Positions 37,186 through 46,400 of a stretch of 64,000 nucleotides of DNA are shown here, in pieces. The notes beneath the pieces are model-generated. The model was not told the DNA's origin and ran no database searches. It saw only the letters and a list, made by a program, of their open reading frames with translations. The translations under genes were made by a program, and so were the position numbers. Source of the stretch: Winogradskyella vidalii (lineage in GTDB: Bacteria; Bacteroidota; Bacteroidia; Flavobacteriales; Flavobacteriaceae); assembly GCF_013403955.1 (NCBI RefSeq), contig NZ_JABFDG010000005.1, forward strand, positions 62,001 through 126,000, written 5' to 3'. Position 1 is the first letter of the stretch, and each line of letters opens with the position of its first letter.

Positions 37186-37236
37186 TTGGTGTTGAATATC
37201 AATATTATTGGTGTTGAATATGATATTTAACACCAA
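37186..37236. repeat. Repeated 14-mer with inverted third copy
   Basis: TTGGTGTTGAATAT occurs at 37186-37199 and 37208-37221; ATATTTAACACCAA at 37223-37236 is its near-perfect inverse, so copies two and three form a hairpin. It starts right after the replicase stop codon. It may be a terminator, an iteron-like site or part of a resolvase site. Confidence 0.6.
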
Positions 37237-37296
37237 GATATTACAGTTAAATATTAGTAAAACGCTTGAAAATGAGGTGTTTATATTGTGTTGGTA

Positions 37297-37349
37297 GGTC
37301 ACGTCCTCAGAGAGTTGTTCTATAGTAACCTATTCTAAGGACGTACCCT
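37297..37349. terminator. Hairpin between convergent replicase and resolvase genes
   Basis: GGTCACGTCCT and AGGACGTACC pair imperfectly with one bulge across a loop of about 25 bases, just before the end of the minus-strand resolvase gene at 37356. Confidence 0.4.
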
Positions 37350-37355
37350 AATTAT

Positions 37356-37955
37356 CTAACTAACATCTTGTAAGATACCTTTAACTTTTTGCACCGTACC
37401 AAGACTAACATTTGATAATTTAGCAACGTTTCGCAATGAGTGATTCTGTTTGAGGTACTTAACAACCTCCTTATGTTTTGTCAATACGGTTTTATTTGAT
37501 TCCTTTGAACCTTTAGCACGACCTTTATAAGTTCCGTTTGCCTTAGCTATTGCGATGCCCTCGGCTTGACGTTCTAAAAGTGTTGAGCGTTCCATTTCGC
37601 TAATGTTAGCAAGTACTGATATAATTAGTTTAAATGCACTATTTTCTTTGCCATCGATTAATGATTCAATACCAAGGTTATCAACTTTTACAGTAACTCC
37701 CTTAGCTGTGAACAGTTCTAAGGTGTTTAATATATCTAGTAGGTTACGACCTAAGCGGTCAATTGAATGCACACTAACATAGTTTATACCACCATTGTTA
37801 ACAGCCGTTAATAATTCCCTAGCATCTTCACGCTCTGCAAATGGTATCGAACCGCTACATATATCATAATAAACCCTCTCGTTATTAGATTCATTAATTA
37901 ATTGTCTTTTCTCTGATTGGTTTGATGTTGAAACTCGTATATATCTTGCTTTCAT
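37356..37955 (-). CDS. Small serine recombinase (resolvase/invertase)
   Basis: A 199-residue resolvase/invertase. The catalytic Ser9 and Arg7 are in YIRVSTSNQ; HSIDRLGRNLLDIL and ISEMERSTLLERQAEGI are standard family blocks, and the C-terminus has the helix-turn-helix (LRNVAKLSNVSLGTVQKVKG). It is distinct from the 578-residue integrase. Within a replicating element it could resolve multimers; its own res or inversion sites might be the repeats next to it. Confidence 0.93.
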   Translation of the reverse strand: MKARYIRVSTSNQSEKRQLINESNNERVYYDICSGSIPFAEREDARELLTAVNNGGINYVSVHSIDRLGRNLLDILNTLELFTAKGVTVKVDNLGIESLIDGKENSAFKLIISVLANISEMERSTLLERQAEGIAIAKANGTYKGRAKGSKESNKTVLTKHKEVVKYLKQNHSLRNVAKLSNVSLGTVQKVKGILQDVS

Positions 37956-38497
37956 AATATGTACTATTTAAAAGTTAAGCAAATATATATTATTATAAAT
38001 TATTGTACTAATTTTAGGGTGGTTATTTTTAGTACACTCTAAGCTTAGTATTTCTGTAAGTTGAATTTTTTTAAGTGTGATATGTTTAGACCATAATCTA
38101 AATTTGGTACGCTCCCAAAAAATGGTATAATTCACTTTTAACCAAAATTTGAGATATTTATAAAATTTCAGAAAATTTTAATGAAGCACATCGAGTGCGT
38201 GAGGTTTAAACGCAAAAATGTGTATATCTAAGAGAGGTTACATTATTCAATTAATTGGGTTAAATGATACGTAGGGAGGTGTTATGTAGGGAGAGGGGGT
38301 ACATAGGAGGGTTAAATCAATTATATAGTGAATACGTGGCAACATTGACCCATTTAGGAACATAAAGGGGGTGTAGGGGGGCTAATTTGTGCGCCGTGCG
38401 TACGTTTGAATATATCTAATTAATACCTCCCTATATAGAACCCTAAGTAAAATTTACAATAAGTATGCAATTTGTAAAACATAAAGTTTAATTAATA
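37956..38497. other. 542-bp region with strand-biased G runs
   Basis: No ORF of note. From 38268 to 38390 the plus strand is unusually rich in G runs for this genome (GTAGGGAGG, GGGAGAGGGGG, TAGGAGGG, AAGGGGGTGTAGGGGGG) and ends with a local GC-rich patch (GTGCGCCGTGCGTACG). It could be an origin, a transfer origin, an RNA gene or protein-binding DNA; nothing decides between them. Confidence 0.45.
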
Positions 38498-39004
38498 TTA
38501 AATCTTGCTATTTGCTAGGTTCTGTACGTGGAAATGCAAGGTGTCTATACTGTTTTTATTTATGTATTCAACGATAAAATCAATTATATCATTCCGAAGT
38601 TTAATGTTACTTTCTAAAAATTCTTTATAATTAGTCGTTTTTAGTTTTCCTTCAGAATTTGTTTCAAGGATAATATCCTTGATAACTATTTCGGCTAATT
38701 TTTTTTCTGGATAAGTAATTATTTCGTCAACAAAACGTGGATTTCTGTTGGTATGAGCAAATACATTTCTGTTTGAAGATAGTTTTCTCAATTGGGTAAT
38801 TTGATTTTTTGAGAAAATATTTAAATTTATCAGAATTTTAATTTTTGCTCCAAAACTAATTACACTCGTGTTTAGAATATAATTCAAAAAGAATATTTTA
38901 TCCTTTGGACTTATATGGTGTGTTATTATCAAATTTAAGAATAATTCAATTTCGTTGAAGATGTGAATAGATTCTCCTATATTTATATGTGTTTCCTCTT
39001 TCAT
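38498..39004 (-). CDS. HEPN-like hypothetical protein (cassette gene)
   Basis: A 168-residue helical protein. RNVFAH (R79 to H84) within SSNRNVFAHTNRN is an Rx4H motif of the kind found in HEPN ribonucleases, placed in a long helical region as expected. HEPN proteins are common in toxin and defence roles. Alternatively this is a non-catalytic helical protein with a chance match. It follows attC-like repeat 1 by 18 bases on the minus strand, as a cassette gene would; no attC-like site is seen at its 3' side. Confidence 0.6.
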   Translation of the reverse strand: MKEETHINIGESIHIFNEIELFLNLIITHHISPKDKIFFLNYILNTSVISFGAKIKILINLNIFSKNQITQLRKLSSNRNVFAHTNRNPRFVDEIITYPEKKLAEIVIKDIILETNSEGKLKTTNYKEFLESNIKLRNDIIDFIVEYINKNSIDTLHFHVQNLANSKI

Positions 39005-39022
39005 TGCGTTTCGAGTAATGTT

Positions 39023-39096
39023 GCCTAACGTGATTGTGTATGGTTAGTTGCGTGGTTAAGCAACGACCAAAGCAATTAATTATACACGGTGTTAGC
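39023..39096 (-). repeat. attC-like site 1
   Basis: Reading the minus strand it starts GCTAACACCGTGTAT and ends ATACACAATCACGTTAGGC. The arms pair with bulges, and inner arms AATTAATTGC and GCAACTAACC pair too. The 3' core GTTAGGC fits the integron consensus GTTRRRY. It is 74 bp and closely related to site 2 (39821-39951). Confidence 0.6.
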
Positions 39097-39141
39097 AAAT
39101 CGTTTTTTATTATTTTATAAATCAATTTATAGTTATATGAA

Positions 39142-39798
39142 TTATTCTAATGTAAATTTATAAGTAGAACCTCCAAAAGCAATTACAACCATTACTTTTC
39201 CTTTCGCATTTACTATTTCGTTGTATATGTCGCTTTGTGACCAGTCATAATATCCATATTTTATTTGGTTTTTTACACCCATTGCACCAGTTGTTAATTC
39301 TTTGTAGCCAGTTATTGTAACATTACCTCCTAAAAAAGCTGGTGAACTTAAGTTTGCTCTTATTTTTTTGCCATCAGAGGTTTTAATTGAAATCATTCCC
39401 GTTTCGATACCTATCATACTTGCACTTTTGTCTTTATATTCATAAAGTTTGAATTGAATAGAACCTTTAGTGTTTTTTGTTGTCTCCAACGTTTTTTTAG
39501 CATATTTCAAAGTAGTTTCAATATCTTTCTCTGAATATCCATTTTCTTTCAATTGTTGACTCAAATATTCTTTATATTCATCTAAACTCTTAAATTCCGG
39601 CATTTCATTTAAAATAGTATGTACTCGTAAATCTGAATCATTAGTAGCTGAATTTGAAAAAGTGCCAAAGGAAACATTTCTTTGTACTTCACCAATCTTA
39701 TCTCCAAATTCATCTACTAAGTCTGTCTTTTCAAAAAGTTTTTGAGCATTAATAATATTTATGTATAGTAGAAAGAAAAGTATTGTCGTTATTTTCAT
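39142..39798 (-). CDS. Hypothetical secreted protein (cassette gene)
   Basis: A 218-residue protein starting at ATG 39798 with a signal peptide (MKITTILFFLLYINIINAQ). An upstream in-frame ATG at 39861 would place part of the attC-like repeat in the protein and is rejected. The mature part has charged helical and strand-rich segments (IGIETGMISIKTSDGKKI) with no recognised family. It lies between attC-like sites 1 and 2. Confidence 0.65.
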   Translation of the reverse strand: MKITTILFFLLYINIINAQKLFEKTDLVDEFGDKIGEVQRNVSFGTFSNSATNDSDLRVHTILNEMPEFKSLDEYKEYLSQQLKENGYSEKDIETTLKYAKKTLETTKNTKGSIQFKLYEYKDKSASMIGIETGMISIKTSDGKKIRANLSSPAFLGGNVTITGYKELTTGAMGVKNQIKYGYYDWSQSDIYNEIVNAKGKVMVVIAFGGSTYKFTLE

Positions 39799-39820
39799 AA
39801 GTATTTCGTTTTTAATGTTT

Positions 39821-39951
39821 GCCAACGGTTTTTGTGTATGGTTAGTTGCGTGGTCAAGCATCTAATTTAGCAAATAAAAACCGAATAGAAAATCCTCGAG
39901 GATTTTCGTAAGTAGGCTAGAACTAGCAATAAATTATATACGGTGTTAGCC
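39821..39951 (-). repeat. attC-like site 2
   Basis: On the minus strand it begins GGCTAACACCGTATAT and ends ATACACAAAAACCGTTGGC, closely similar to site 1 in both arms. The central region is longer and contains a perfect 20-bp palindrome around CTCGAG at 39900. Total length is 131 bp. The stop codon of the GNAT gene lies inside its 5' arm, as often seen in cassettes. Confidence 0.6.
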
Positions 39952-40767
39952 ATAGTTTATTTCTGTCATTGCGTATTCATAAATTGGCTCAAATCCAACT
40001 GCTTTCATTACTTGATTAGAAGCCAATTCGTTTTTGTCAGTCATTACATAAACAGTTCCGTTCTCCTTTTCTAATAACCTAGAACAGAAAGAAAGCAAAA
40101 TTTTCCCATATCCTTTTTTTCTAAATTCCGAATTGGTAAATAAAATACCAATATCTGGGTCAATTATAGAACAAAAACTTAATAATCTATTTGATTTATT
40201 TTTTAAAGTATAAACTTTAGCTGTTTGAATTAACTGAAACATTCTTTGTTGCATCTCTGCTAATGACTTATCATTTTCTCCATTGTATTCTTCGTGATAA
40301 TATTGTTGAAGCATTATAGCTAATTTATTAAGTTCAGCCATTCTGCCTAATTCTATTTTAAGTCCGTTATAATCGAAATCTCGGATTTTTTCAGACTTGT
40401 AAAATATTCTTTCTTTCCTCAAAGTATGTTTATCAACTTTGAAAAACTCAATTAGTTCTGTTATTAATTTTGCATCTCCACTAGCTATGTAATTCGTGTA
40501 TTGGTTCAAGTCAAATATTTCCTTTATTTCATTAAACTGTGATTCATTCCAATTGTGTCCATAAATCAAAAGTATATCTCCGTGTAAAACTAAAATCCAA
40601 CCGTTTTTAGTTTTATTTATAAAAGAAGCATCAAATAGTTTTTTTGAACCACTTTGAACTCCTTCAATATAGTCTTTCAAAAATTTATGTCGAAATAAAT
40701 TGATTCCAACTTCTTGGAACAAAAGTTTATTAAATTCTTCGGGATTATCTTTTGGCGTAAAGTTCAT
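39946..40767 (-). CDS. GNAT-family N-acetyltransferase (cassette gene)
   Basis: A 273-residue protein with a C-terminal GNAT domain: DPDIGILFTNSEFRKKGYG includes the acetyl-CoA loop RKKGYG near residue 218, followed by NQVMKAVGFEPIYEY. The N-terminal half is an uncharacterised domain. Such acetyltransferases are common cargo of integron cassettes. A core-like GTTAGCC (minus strand, 40777-40783) lies just upstream of the start, and the stop lies in attC-like site 2. Confidence 0.85.
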   Translation of the reverse strand: MNFTPKDNPEEFNKLLFQEVGINLFRHKFLKDYIEGVQSGSKKLFDASFINKTKNGWILVLHGDILLIYGHNWNESQFNEIKEIFDLNQYTNYIASGDAKLITELIEFFKVDKHTLRKERIFYKSEKIRDFDYNGLKIELGRMAELNKLAIMLQQYYHEEYNGENDKSLAEMQQRMFQLIQTAKVYTLKNKSNRLLSFCSIIDPDIGILFTNSEFRKKGYGKILLSFCSRLLEKENGTVYVMTDKNELASNQVMKAVGFEPIYEYAMTEINYG

Positions 40768-40776
40768 TCAAATTAT

Positions 40777-40783
40777 GGCTAAC
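40777..40783 (-). repeat. Core-site remnant upstream of the GNAT cassette
   Basis: The minus strand reads GTTAGCC (six of seven bases of GTTRRRY), 10 bases before the GNAT start, as at a cassette boundary. No full attC-like palindrome is visible beyond it. A nearby dyad, TATACATAA and TTATGTATA (40805-40825), may be an operator. Confidence 0.35.
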
Positions 40784-41021
40784 TGGTTATATGAAACATA
40801 AATATATACATAATCTTTATGTATATGGGGATAACAAAAGTTTTTTTGTTTCTCTTTAGTTGGTTTTTTTATAGCTATTTAATTGAATTTGTTTTACAGA
40901 ATAATTACTTAGTTCAAATATGGGGTAAACATAGGATTTTAAAAATGGTACGTAAATTTCATAACGAAAATTGCTTTTGTATGTAGTTAATATTTGCTAC
41001 TGAATGTAGTAATTTAATGTC

Positions 41022-41345
41022 TTGCATTATAAAATTATATACTTTTATACTTTAAAAATTCATATAGGTTTGGCGGTAATAATTAGAATTGAGATAAAGC
41101 AATTGGATTTGCTTGAATGGGAGGATGAGTTCAGTCCAGAGCAACAAGATGATTTAAATTCTTTAATTTATTTTTTCAAAAATAGGGTTAAAAAGAACTT
41201 AGAGTACTTGATTAATGGCTATTATCAAGTTAATTTGGTGTTTAATTTTAATCCTTTGACCAAAAAGTTTATATTGGTAAAGTGTTCAAATTTTGAGCAT
41301 ATAGTATTAGAAGTTCTGAGAACGGATTTAAAAGATTATACATAA
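41022..41345 (+). CDS. Hypothetical protein, start uncertain
   Basis: An open frame of up to 107 codons near the right end of the element. The part from about residue 22 on (IKQLDLLEWEDEFSPEQQDDL...) looks like real protein; the first 20 residues look non-coding. No ATG is available, so the start is not resolved. No family is recognised. Confidence 0.4.
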   Translation: MHYKIIYFYTLKIHIGLAVIIRIEIKQLDLLEWEDEFSPEQQDDLNSLIYFFKNRVKKNLEYLINGYYQVNLVFNFNPLTKKFILVKCSNFEHIVLEVLRTDLKDYT

Positions 41346-41350
41346 ATTAA

Positions 41351-41488
41351 ATGACTTTAAGTATGGATAATTACAAAAAAAATGATGGTAGAATGTGGTT
41401 TTTTCATTCTAAAATCGGGAGCTTTATAATAAGGTTCATAATACTTGGTGTGATTGCGTTAGGTTTATATAGGTTAATTTTCGGTTAA
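41351..41488 (+). CDS. Small membrane protein, 45 residues
   Basis: ATG at 41351, five bases after the previous stop, opens a 45-residue frame (MTLSMDNYKKNDGRMWFF at the start) with one hydrophobic helix (FIIRFIILGVIALGLYRLIF). It is the last possible gene before the right junction. No function is proposed. Confidence 0.45.
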   Translation: MTLSMDNYKKNDGRMWFFHSKIGSFIIRFIILGVIALGLYRLIFG

Positions 41489-41551
41489 TATTAAAGGGGT
41501 TCTTAATCATTAAGTTGTTGATTATTAATTAAAAACGTGTAATGTAAATAA

Positions 41552-41600
41552 CCCACACAACTATTACTAAAACAAACGTAGCCCTCGTCGGCGGTGGAAG
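41552..41600 (+). other. attR junction of the comM element
   Basis: Element side CACACAACTATTACTAAAAC then AAAC, shared GT at 41578-41579, then comM sequence AGCCCTCGTCGG. The element side has ACAACT and ACTAAAAC, mirrored by AGTTTT and AGTTGT at the left end. Confidence 0.75.
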
Positions 41601-42276
41601 TTATCCGCAACCTGGCGAAATTTCTTTATCACACAATGGTGTTTTATTCCTAGATGAATTGCCAGAATTTAAACGTGAAGTTTTAGAGGTGATGCGTCAG
41701 CCTCTAGAAGATAGAGAAGTAACAATATCTAGAGCTAAATTTACGGTGACTTACCCGTCATCTTTTATGTTGGTAGCCAGTATGAATCCTAGTCCAAGTG
41801 GATTTTTTAATGATCCTGATGCGCCAATCACCTCATCGCCAGCGGAAATGCAAAGGTACATGGGAAAGATTTCAGGGCCATTGCTAGATCGAATAGATAT
41901 TCATATTGAGGTGACGCCTGTGCCTTTTGAAAAACTAGCAGACGAAAGAAATGGGGAATCTTCGGTTGAGATTAGAAAACGCGTTACTAAAGCTAGAGAA
42001 AAACAAACCGAACGTTTTGTAGATTTAGAAAATATACATTACAATGCACAAATGAACACTAAGCAAATCCGAAAATATTGCAAATTAGAAGAAGCGTCTA
42101 TGCAGTTGTTGAAATCCGCCATGGAACGACTTAATTTATCGGCTAGAGCCTATGATAGAATCCTTAAGGTGGCAAGAACTATTGCAGATTTAGAGGGTTC
42201 ACAAGATGTTTTGGGTGCGCATATTAGTGAGGCTATTCAGTATCGTAGTTTAGATAGAGATGGTTGGTTGGGCTAA
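41578..42276 (+). pseudogene. comM: comM (yifB), 3' part
   Basis: The frame resumes at VALVGGGSYPQPGEISL and continues through Walker B (GVLFLDELPEF), sensor 1 region (LVASMNPSPSG), the arginine-rich SPAEMQRYMGKISGPLLDRIDIH block and the C-terminal LNLSARAYDRILKVARTIADL. Together with 29133-29974 it makes a normal-length ComM of about 513 residues. It has no start codon of its own. Confidence 0.93.
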
Positions 42277-42294
42277 GATTTAAGCTAAGTCTAG

Positions 42295-42402
42295 GGTTTT
42301 GTTGATAAAGGTAATGTGTATTATAATGAAAAACCTGCATTAGAGTTTGTTAAAACAATTAGTTTTAAATTAAAAAAAACAGTCTACTTCTATCACTATT
42401 GA
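42295..42402 (+). pseudogene. Decayed copy of the yheT 3' end
   Basis: The frame reads GFVDKGNVYYNEKPALEFV, against GFVNKKNVYYNEQRALEFV at the end of the yheT-like gene at 27322-28275, then runs on to a later stop. It begins 18 bases after the comM stop. It has no start and is a remnant, part of a yheT-comM duplication. Confidence 0.75.
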
Positions 42403-42521
42403 ATTAAATCTAAAGTCAGGTAATAATTTAATAATATAGGTAACATAATAATGTAAATATTGTAATAATCGAATAACATTTACATAATAGATTAGGGGTT
42501 TTAATTTCATTTTTTTGTGAG

Positions 42522-43385
42522 ATGAAACTGAAACCCTTTTTTATAATCCAGATTTGTGCTTTTCTAATCTTTATAGCAAGAGCCTACCAATTTTATTTTT
42601 TTGGCGCACCTTTTAGAGCCATTCTTTGGGATGAAAGCTTAATGAGTCCTATTGTAGAAAACATTTTTAATACGCCGTGGTATGATTATGCCACAAGTTC
42701 TAAAACCAATAAAGGTATAGCTAATCTTACCTTGTTTTTTAGCATTACCTTATTTGTGTCAGCATTTGTCAGTCTTTTTTGGAAACAGATTCCTTATGTT
42801 AAACTTAAAAAAAGTATAATAGGGTTTAGTTTGTTCATCTTGTTTATACTTGGTGTATGTATGGTGAAAGATAAAAACTATGACTTCTTACAATTCTTTG
42901 AGCTTACTATACAATTTGCAGCGCCTTTAGTACTCTTTTTTACTAAGGATTTTGATACACTTAATAAGCAAAAACTTATTTTTTGGTTAAAAGTATCAAT
43001 TGCATTGACGTTTATTCCTCATGGGATTTTTGCTATGGGATTCATATATGTACCAGGTCATTTTATAGATATGACCATTAAAATATTAGGTGTAACAGAA
43101 ACACATGCGAGACAGCTATTGTTTGCAGTTGGCCTTTTAGATGTCATAGCAGCAATTTTTCTGTTTATTCCTAAATTGGTGAAACCTGCTTTTATTTATA
43201 TTATCGTTTGGGGAATCTTAACAGCACTTGCCCGAATAGTTGCTGGTTTTAATCCTGATTTCTTCCTTAATTCCATACATCACTTTTCCTATTTAACAGT
43301 TTATAGATTACCGCATGGTTTGTTGCCTTTGGCGACTTTGATACTCTATGGCATTTATGATAAAACACTTAAAACAAAACACTAA
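42522..43385 (+). CDS. Hypothetical integral membrane protein
   Basis: A 287-residue protein with about eight hydrophobic segments (for example FFIIQICAFLIFIARAY, IIGFSLFILFILGVCMV). No catalytic motif is seen. It lies 15 bases upstream of the giant phosphoesterase gene and is probably co-transcribed with it. Function unknown. Confidence 0.75.
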   Translation: MKLKPFFIIQICAFLIFIARAYQFYFFGAPFRAILWDESLMSPIVENIFNTPWYDYATSSKTNKGIANLTLFFSITLFVSAFVSLFWKQIPYVKLKKSIIGFSLFILFILGVCMVKDKNYDFLQFFELTIQFAAPLVLFFTKDFDTLNKQKLIFWLKVSIALTFIPHGIFAMGFIYVPGHFIDMTIKILGVTETHARQLLFAVGLLDVIAAIFLFIPKLVKPAFIYIIVWGILTALARIVAGFNPDFFLNSIHHFSYLTVYRLPHGLLPLATLILYGIYDKTLKTKH

Positions 43386-43400
43386 AACAAAACCCTAATT

Positions 43401-46400
43401 ATGAAATTAAAATTACCTCTAATGTTTCTTATTTTGCTTGGCCTAGTTCGCATAGGTTATGCAAATAATGACAAGTACAGGCTTATTCTTTTAGATGATC
43501 CTGCAACCACAATTACAGTGGCTTGGAATCAAATTTCTGGTTCTAATGCTTCTGTTTATTATGATACTGTAGATCACGGTACTGATTTTGGAGCTTATGC
43601 TTTTAATAAAACGGTAGATAGAGAGACGTCAGCAAAAGGAATGTCTAATCAATTTGCAAGATTATCTGGTCTATTACCTAATACAACTTATTATTTTTTA
43701 ATAAATGATAGCGAAGGTGTAAGTCAACAATTTTGGTTTAGAACAGCACCAGATGACGATAGTAGATTATTTTTTATTGCAGGAGGTGATTCTAGAAATA
43801 ATAGAATACCAAGACAGAATGCTAATAAATTAGTGAGTAAATTAAAACCACATGCCGTTTTATTTGGTGGTGATATGACCAATGCGGATAGTAATTCGGA
43901 ATGGCAAGATTGGTTTGATGATTGGCAATTAACTACAGCTGCAGATGGAAGAATGTTTCCTATTGTACCAGCTAGAGGTAATCATGAAAATACATCTTCA
44001 ATATACGACCTTTTTGATACGCCAAATGCGGATTCTTATTACGCAATGACGTGGGGAAATAATATGATTAGAACATACACATTAAATTCTGAAATTTCAG
44101 TGCTTGGTGATCAGTTAACTTGGTTAGAAGATGATTTAAATACGTCTTCTGATTTAACATGGAAAATGGCACAATATCATAAGCCAATGCGTCCACATAC
44201 TTCAGGTAAATCTGAAGGAAATGCGCAATACGGTGCATGGGCACAATTATTTTATGACCAACAAGTAAGGTTGGTTGTAGATTGTGATTCGCACATGGCT
44301 AAAACAACATGGCCAATTAAACCATCGTCAGATCCAGGAAATGATGAGGGTTTTGTTATTGAAGAACAAGCCGGAACGGTATACACAGGTGAAGGATGTT
44401 GGGGAGCACCATTAAGAGATAATGATGATGATAAGAGTTGGACAAGAAACTCAGGGTCTTTCAATCAATTCAAACTGGTTTTTGTAGATAATGAAAAAAT
44501 TGAATTACGTACCATAGACGTAAATAATGCCGATGAGGTTGCCGAAGGAAGTAATACAGATCCTTTTACATTACCTGAAGCATTAAATATATTTTCACCA
44601 GAAACAGGTAGTGTGGTAACAATTTCTAACTCTAATTTAACGGATAATCCTTGTCCTGTTGTTGGTGTAACTTGTGATGATGGAGAAGCTACGACTTTAT
44701 ATGATGAAGAAGATGGTTTTTGTAATTGTGAAGGTGTGCCAGATTTTGAATTGGTAGAAGAAACGATTGCAGTACAAAACAGTAGTGATGATGCTGAAGA
44801 AGAAATTGGAACAGGCTTAGTGTATACGCAAAGTACAGACTTAGAGTTGATCTATGATGGTATTGATCAGTTGGTGGGTATTCGTTTTGAAAATGTTCAA
44901 ATACCACAAGGTGCTACCTTATACCGATCTTATGTTCAGTTTCAAACGGATGAAACAAGTACTGAAGGTGATGTTGCAAATTTAATTATAAATGGAGAAT
45001 TATCAGTTGCTAGTGAAACATTTTCATCTAATAATAATGATATTTCAGTAAGACCATTAACGGTTAATGCTGTAAACTGGAATGGTATTGAGCAATGGGA
45101 AACTGAAGGCGAAGCGGGTGTTAATCAACGTACACCATACTTAAATAATGTGGTTTATGAGGTTATTTCTCAAACAGGTTGGGAAGTCGGTAATGCAATG
45201 ACATTTATTTTATCGGGTTCAGGAGTAAGAATAGCGGAATCTTTTGATGGTTCAGCGGCACCAGAATTAAAATTATTTTACAAATTACCTTGTGAAGATG
45301 CTGGTACGACTTGTGATGACGGAAATCCTAATACGGTTTTAGATTTTGAAGATGGTAACTGTAATTGTATTGGTGTAGAAGCGTCGGGGACGTTAACTTA
45401 CCAAGTGAACCATGCAGATGATGATGCTGAAGAGGCTGAAACTGGAGGAGCTATGTATACAGATAGTTCAGATTTAGAATTAGTTTACGATGCTTATCAA
45501 GATCAATTTAATCAAACGGTAGGTATGCGATTTAATGGTGTTACCTTACCTCAAGGTGCTGTAATTTTAGATGCAGCAATTCAGTTCACTACAGATGAAA
45601 TTAATACCGAATCTACAAACTTAATTATAAGCGGTGAAAAAACGATTAATAGTTTATCTTTTACTACGGATCCTTACAATATAACTTCTAGATCACAAAC
45701 AGAAGCAGTAGTGACTTGGAGTGATGTTCCTGCTTGGGAAACTGTAGGAGAGGCTGGAGAAAATCAGAAAACACCGAGTTTGAGAACTATTGTTCAGGAA
45801 ATTGTGGATCAACCAGATTGGTTACCGTATAGTTCTATGTCATTTTTTATAACAGGTTCGGGTGAAAGAACAGCGGAGTCATTTAATGGCGATGAAGAGT
45901 CTGCACCTCAATTAATTATTACTTATACGTTATCAGCTAATGATTGTCCTGCTTATGGAACGCCATGTGATGATGGCGATGCGAGTACAATTAATGATGA
46001 AGAAGATGGTTTTTGTAATTGTAATGGAATTCCTGATGATGTTGTAGAATCTGTTAATGAGGTGCTTAACTCTAGTGATGATGCCGAAGAGGAAGTTGGT
46101 ACAGGACTTGTCTATACGGAAAGTTCAGATTTAGAATTGGTTTATGATGGTATCGATCAAGTCATTGGCGTGCGTTTTGAGAATGTTCAAATGCCAGAAG
46201 GTGCTGTATTGTTTAGAGCTTTTTTGCAATTTCAAACTGATGAAACAAGTACTGAAGCTGATATCACTAATTTAGTTATTAATGGAGAGTTGGCAACAGA
46301 GAGTGCGACTTTCACTTCTGATTTAAATAATGTTACCTCAAGAGATTTAACAATAAGTTCTGTAAATTGGGATGATGTTGCTATGTGGAATACTACAGGT

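Larger units (their letters stand above)
29973..41579. mobile_element. 11.6-kb serine-integrase element inserted in comM
   Basis: comM codons stop at 29974 and resume in frame at 41578, sharing a GT at both edges; removing 11605 bases rebuilds NVALVGGG, the expected ComM sequence. The element carries a large serine recombinase at its left end, an RHH-like protein, small ORFs, a helicase-polymerase-like replication protein, a small resolvase, a cassette array with attC-like repeats and small hypotheticals. No relaxase, coupling protein, capsid or terminase was recognised. The life style is probably integrative plasmid or satellite; this is inference. Confidence 0.92.

Noticed and set aside
39799..39861. 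Extended N-terminus of the secreted cassette protein
   Set aside because: It would translate part of the attC-like repeat and bury the signal peptide; the ATG at 39798 fits better.
39023..39951. The two palindromic repeats as a CRISPR array
   Set aside because: Only two long imperfect palindromes separated by a full gene; no short regularly spaced repeats.
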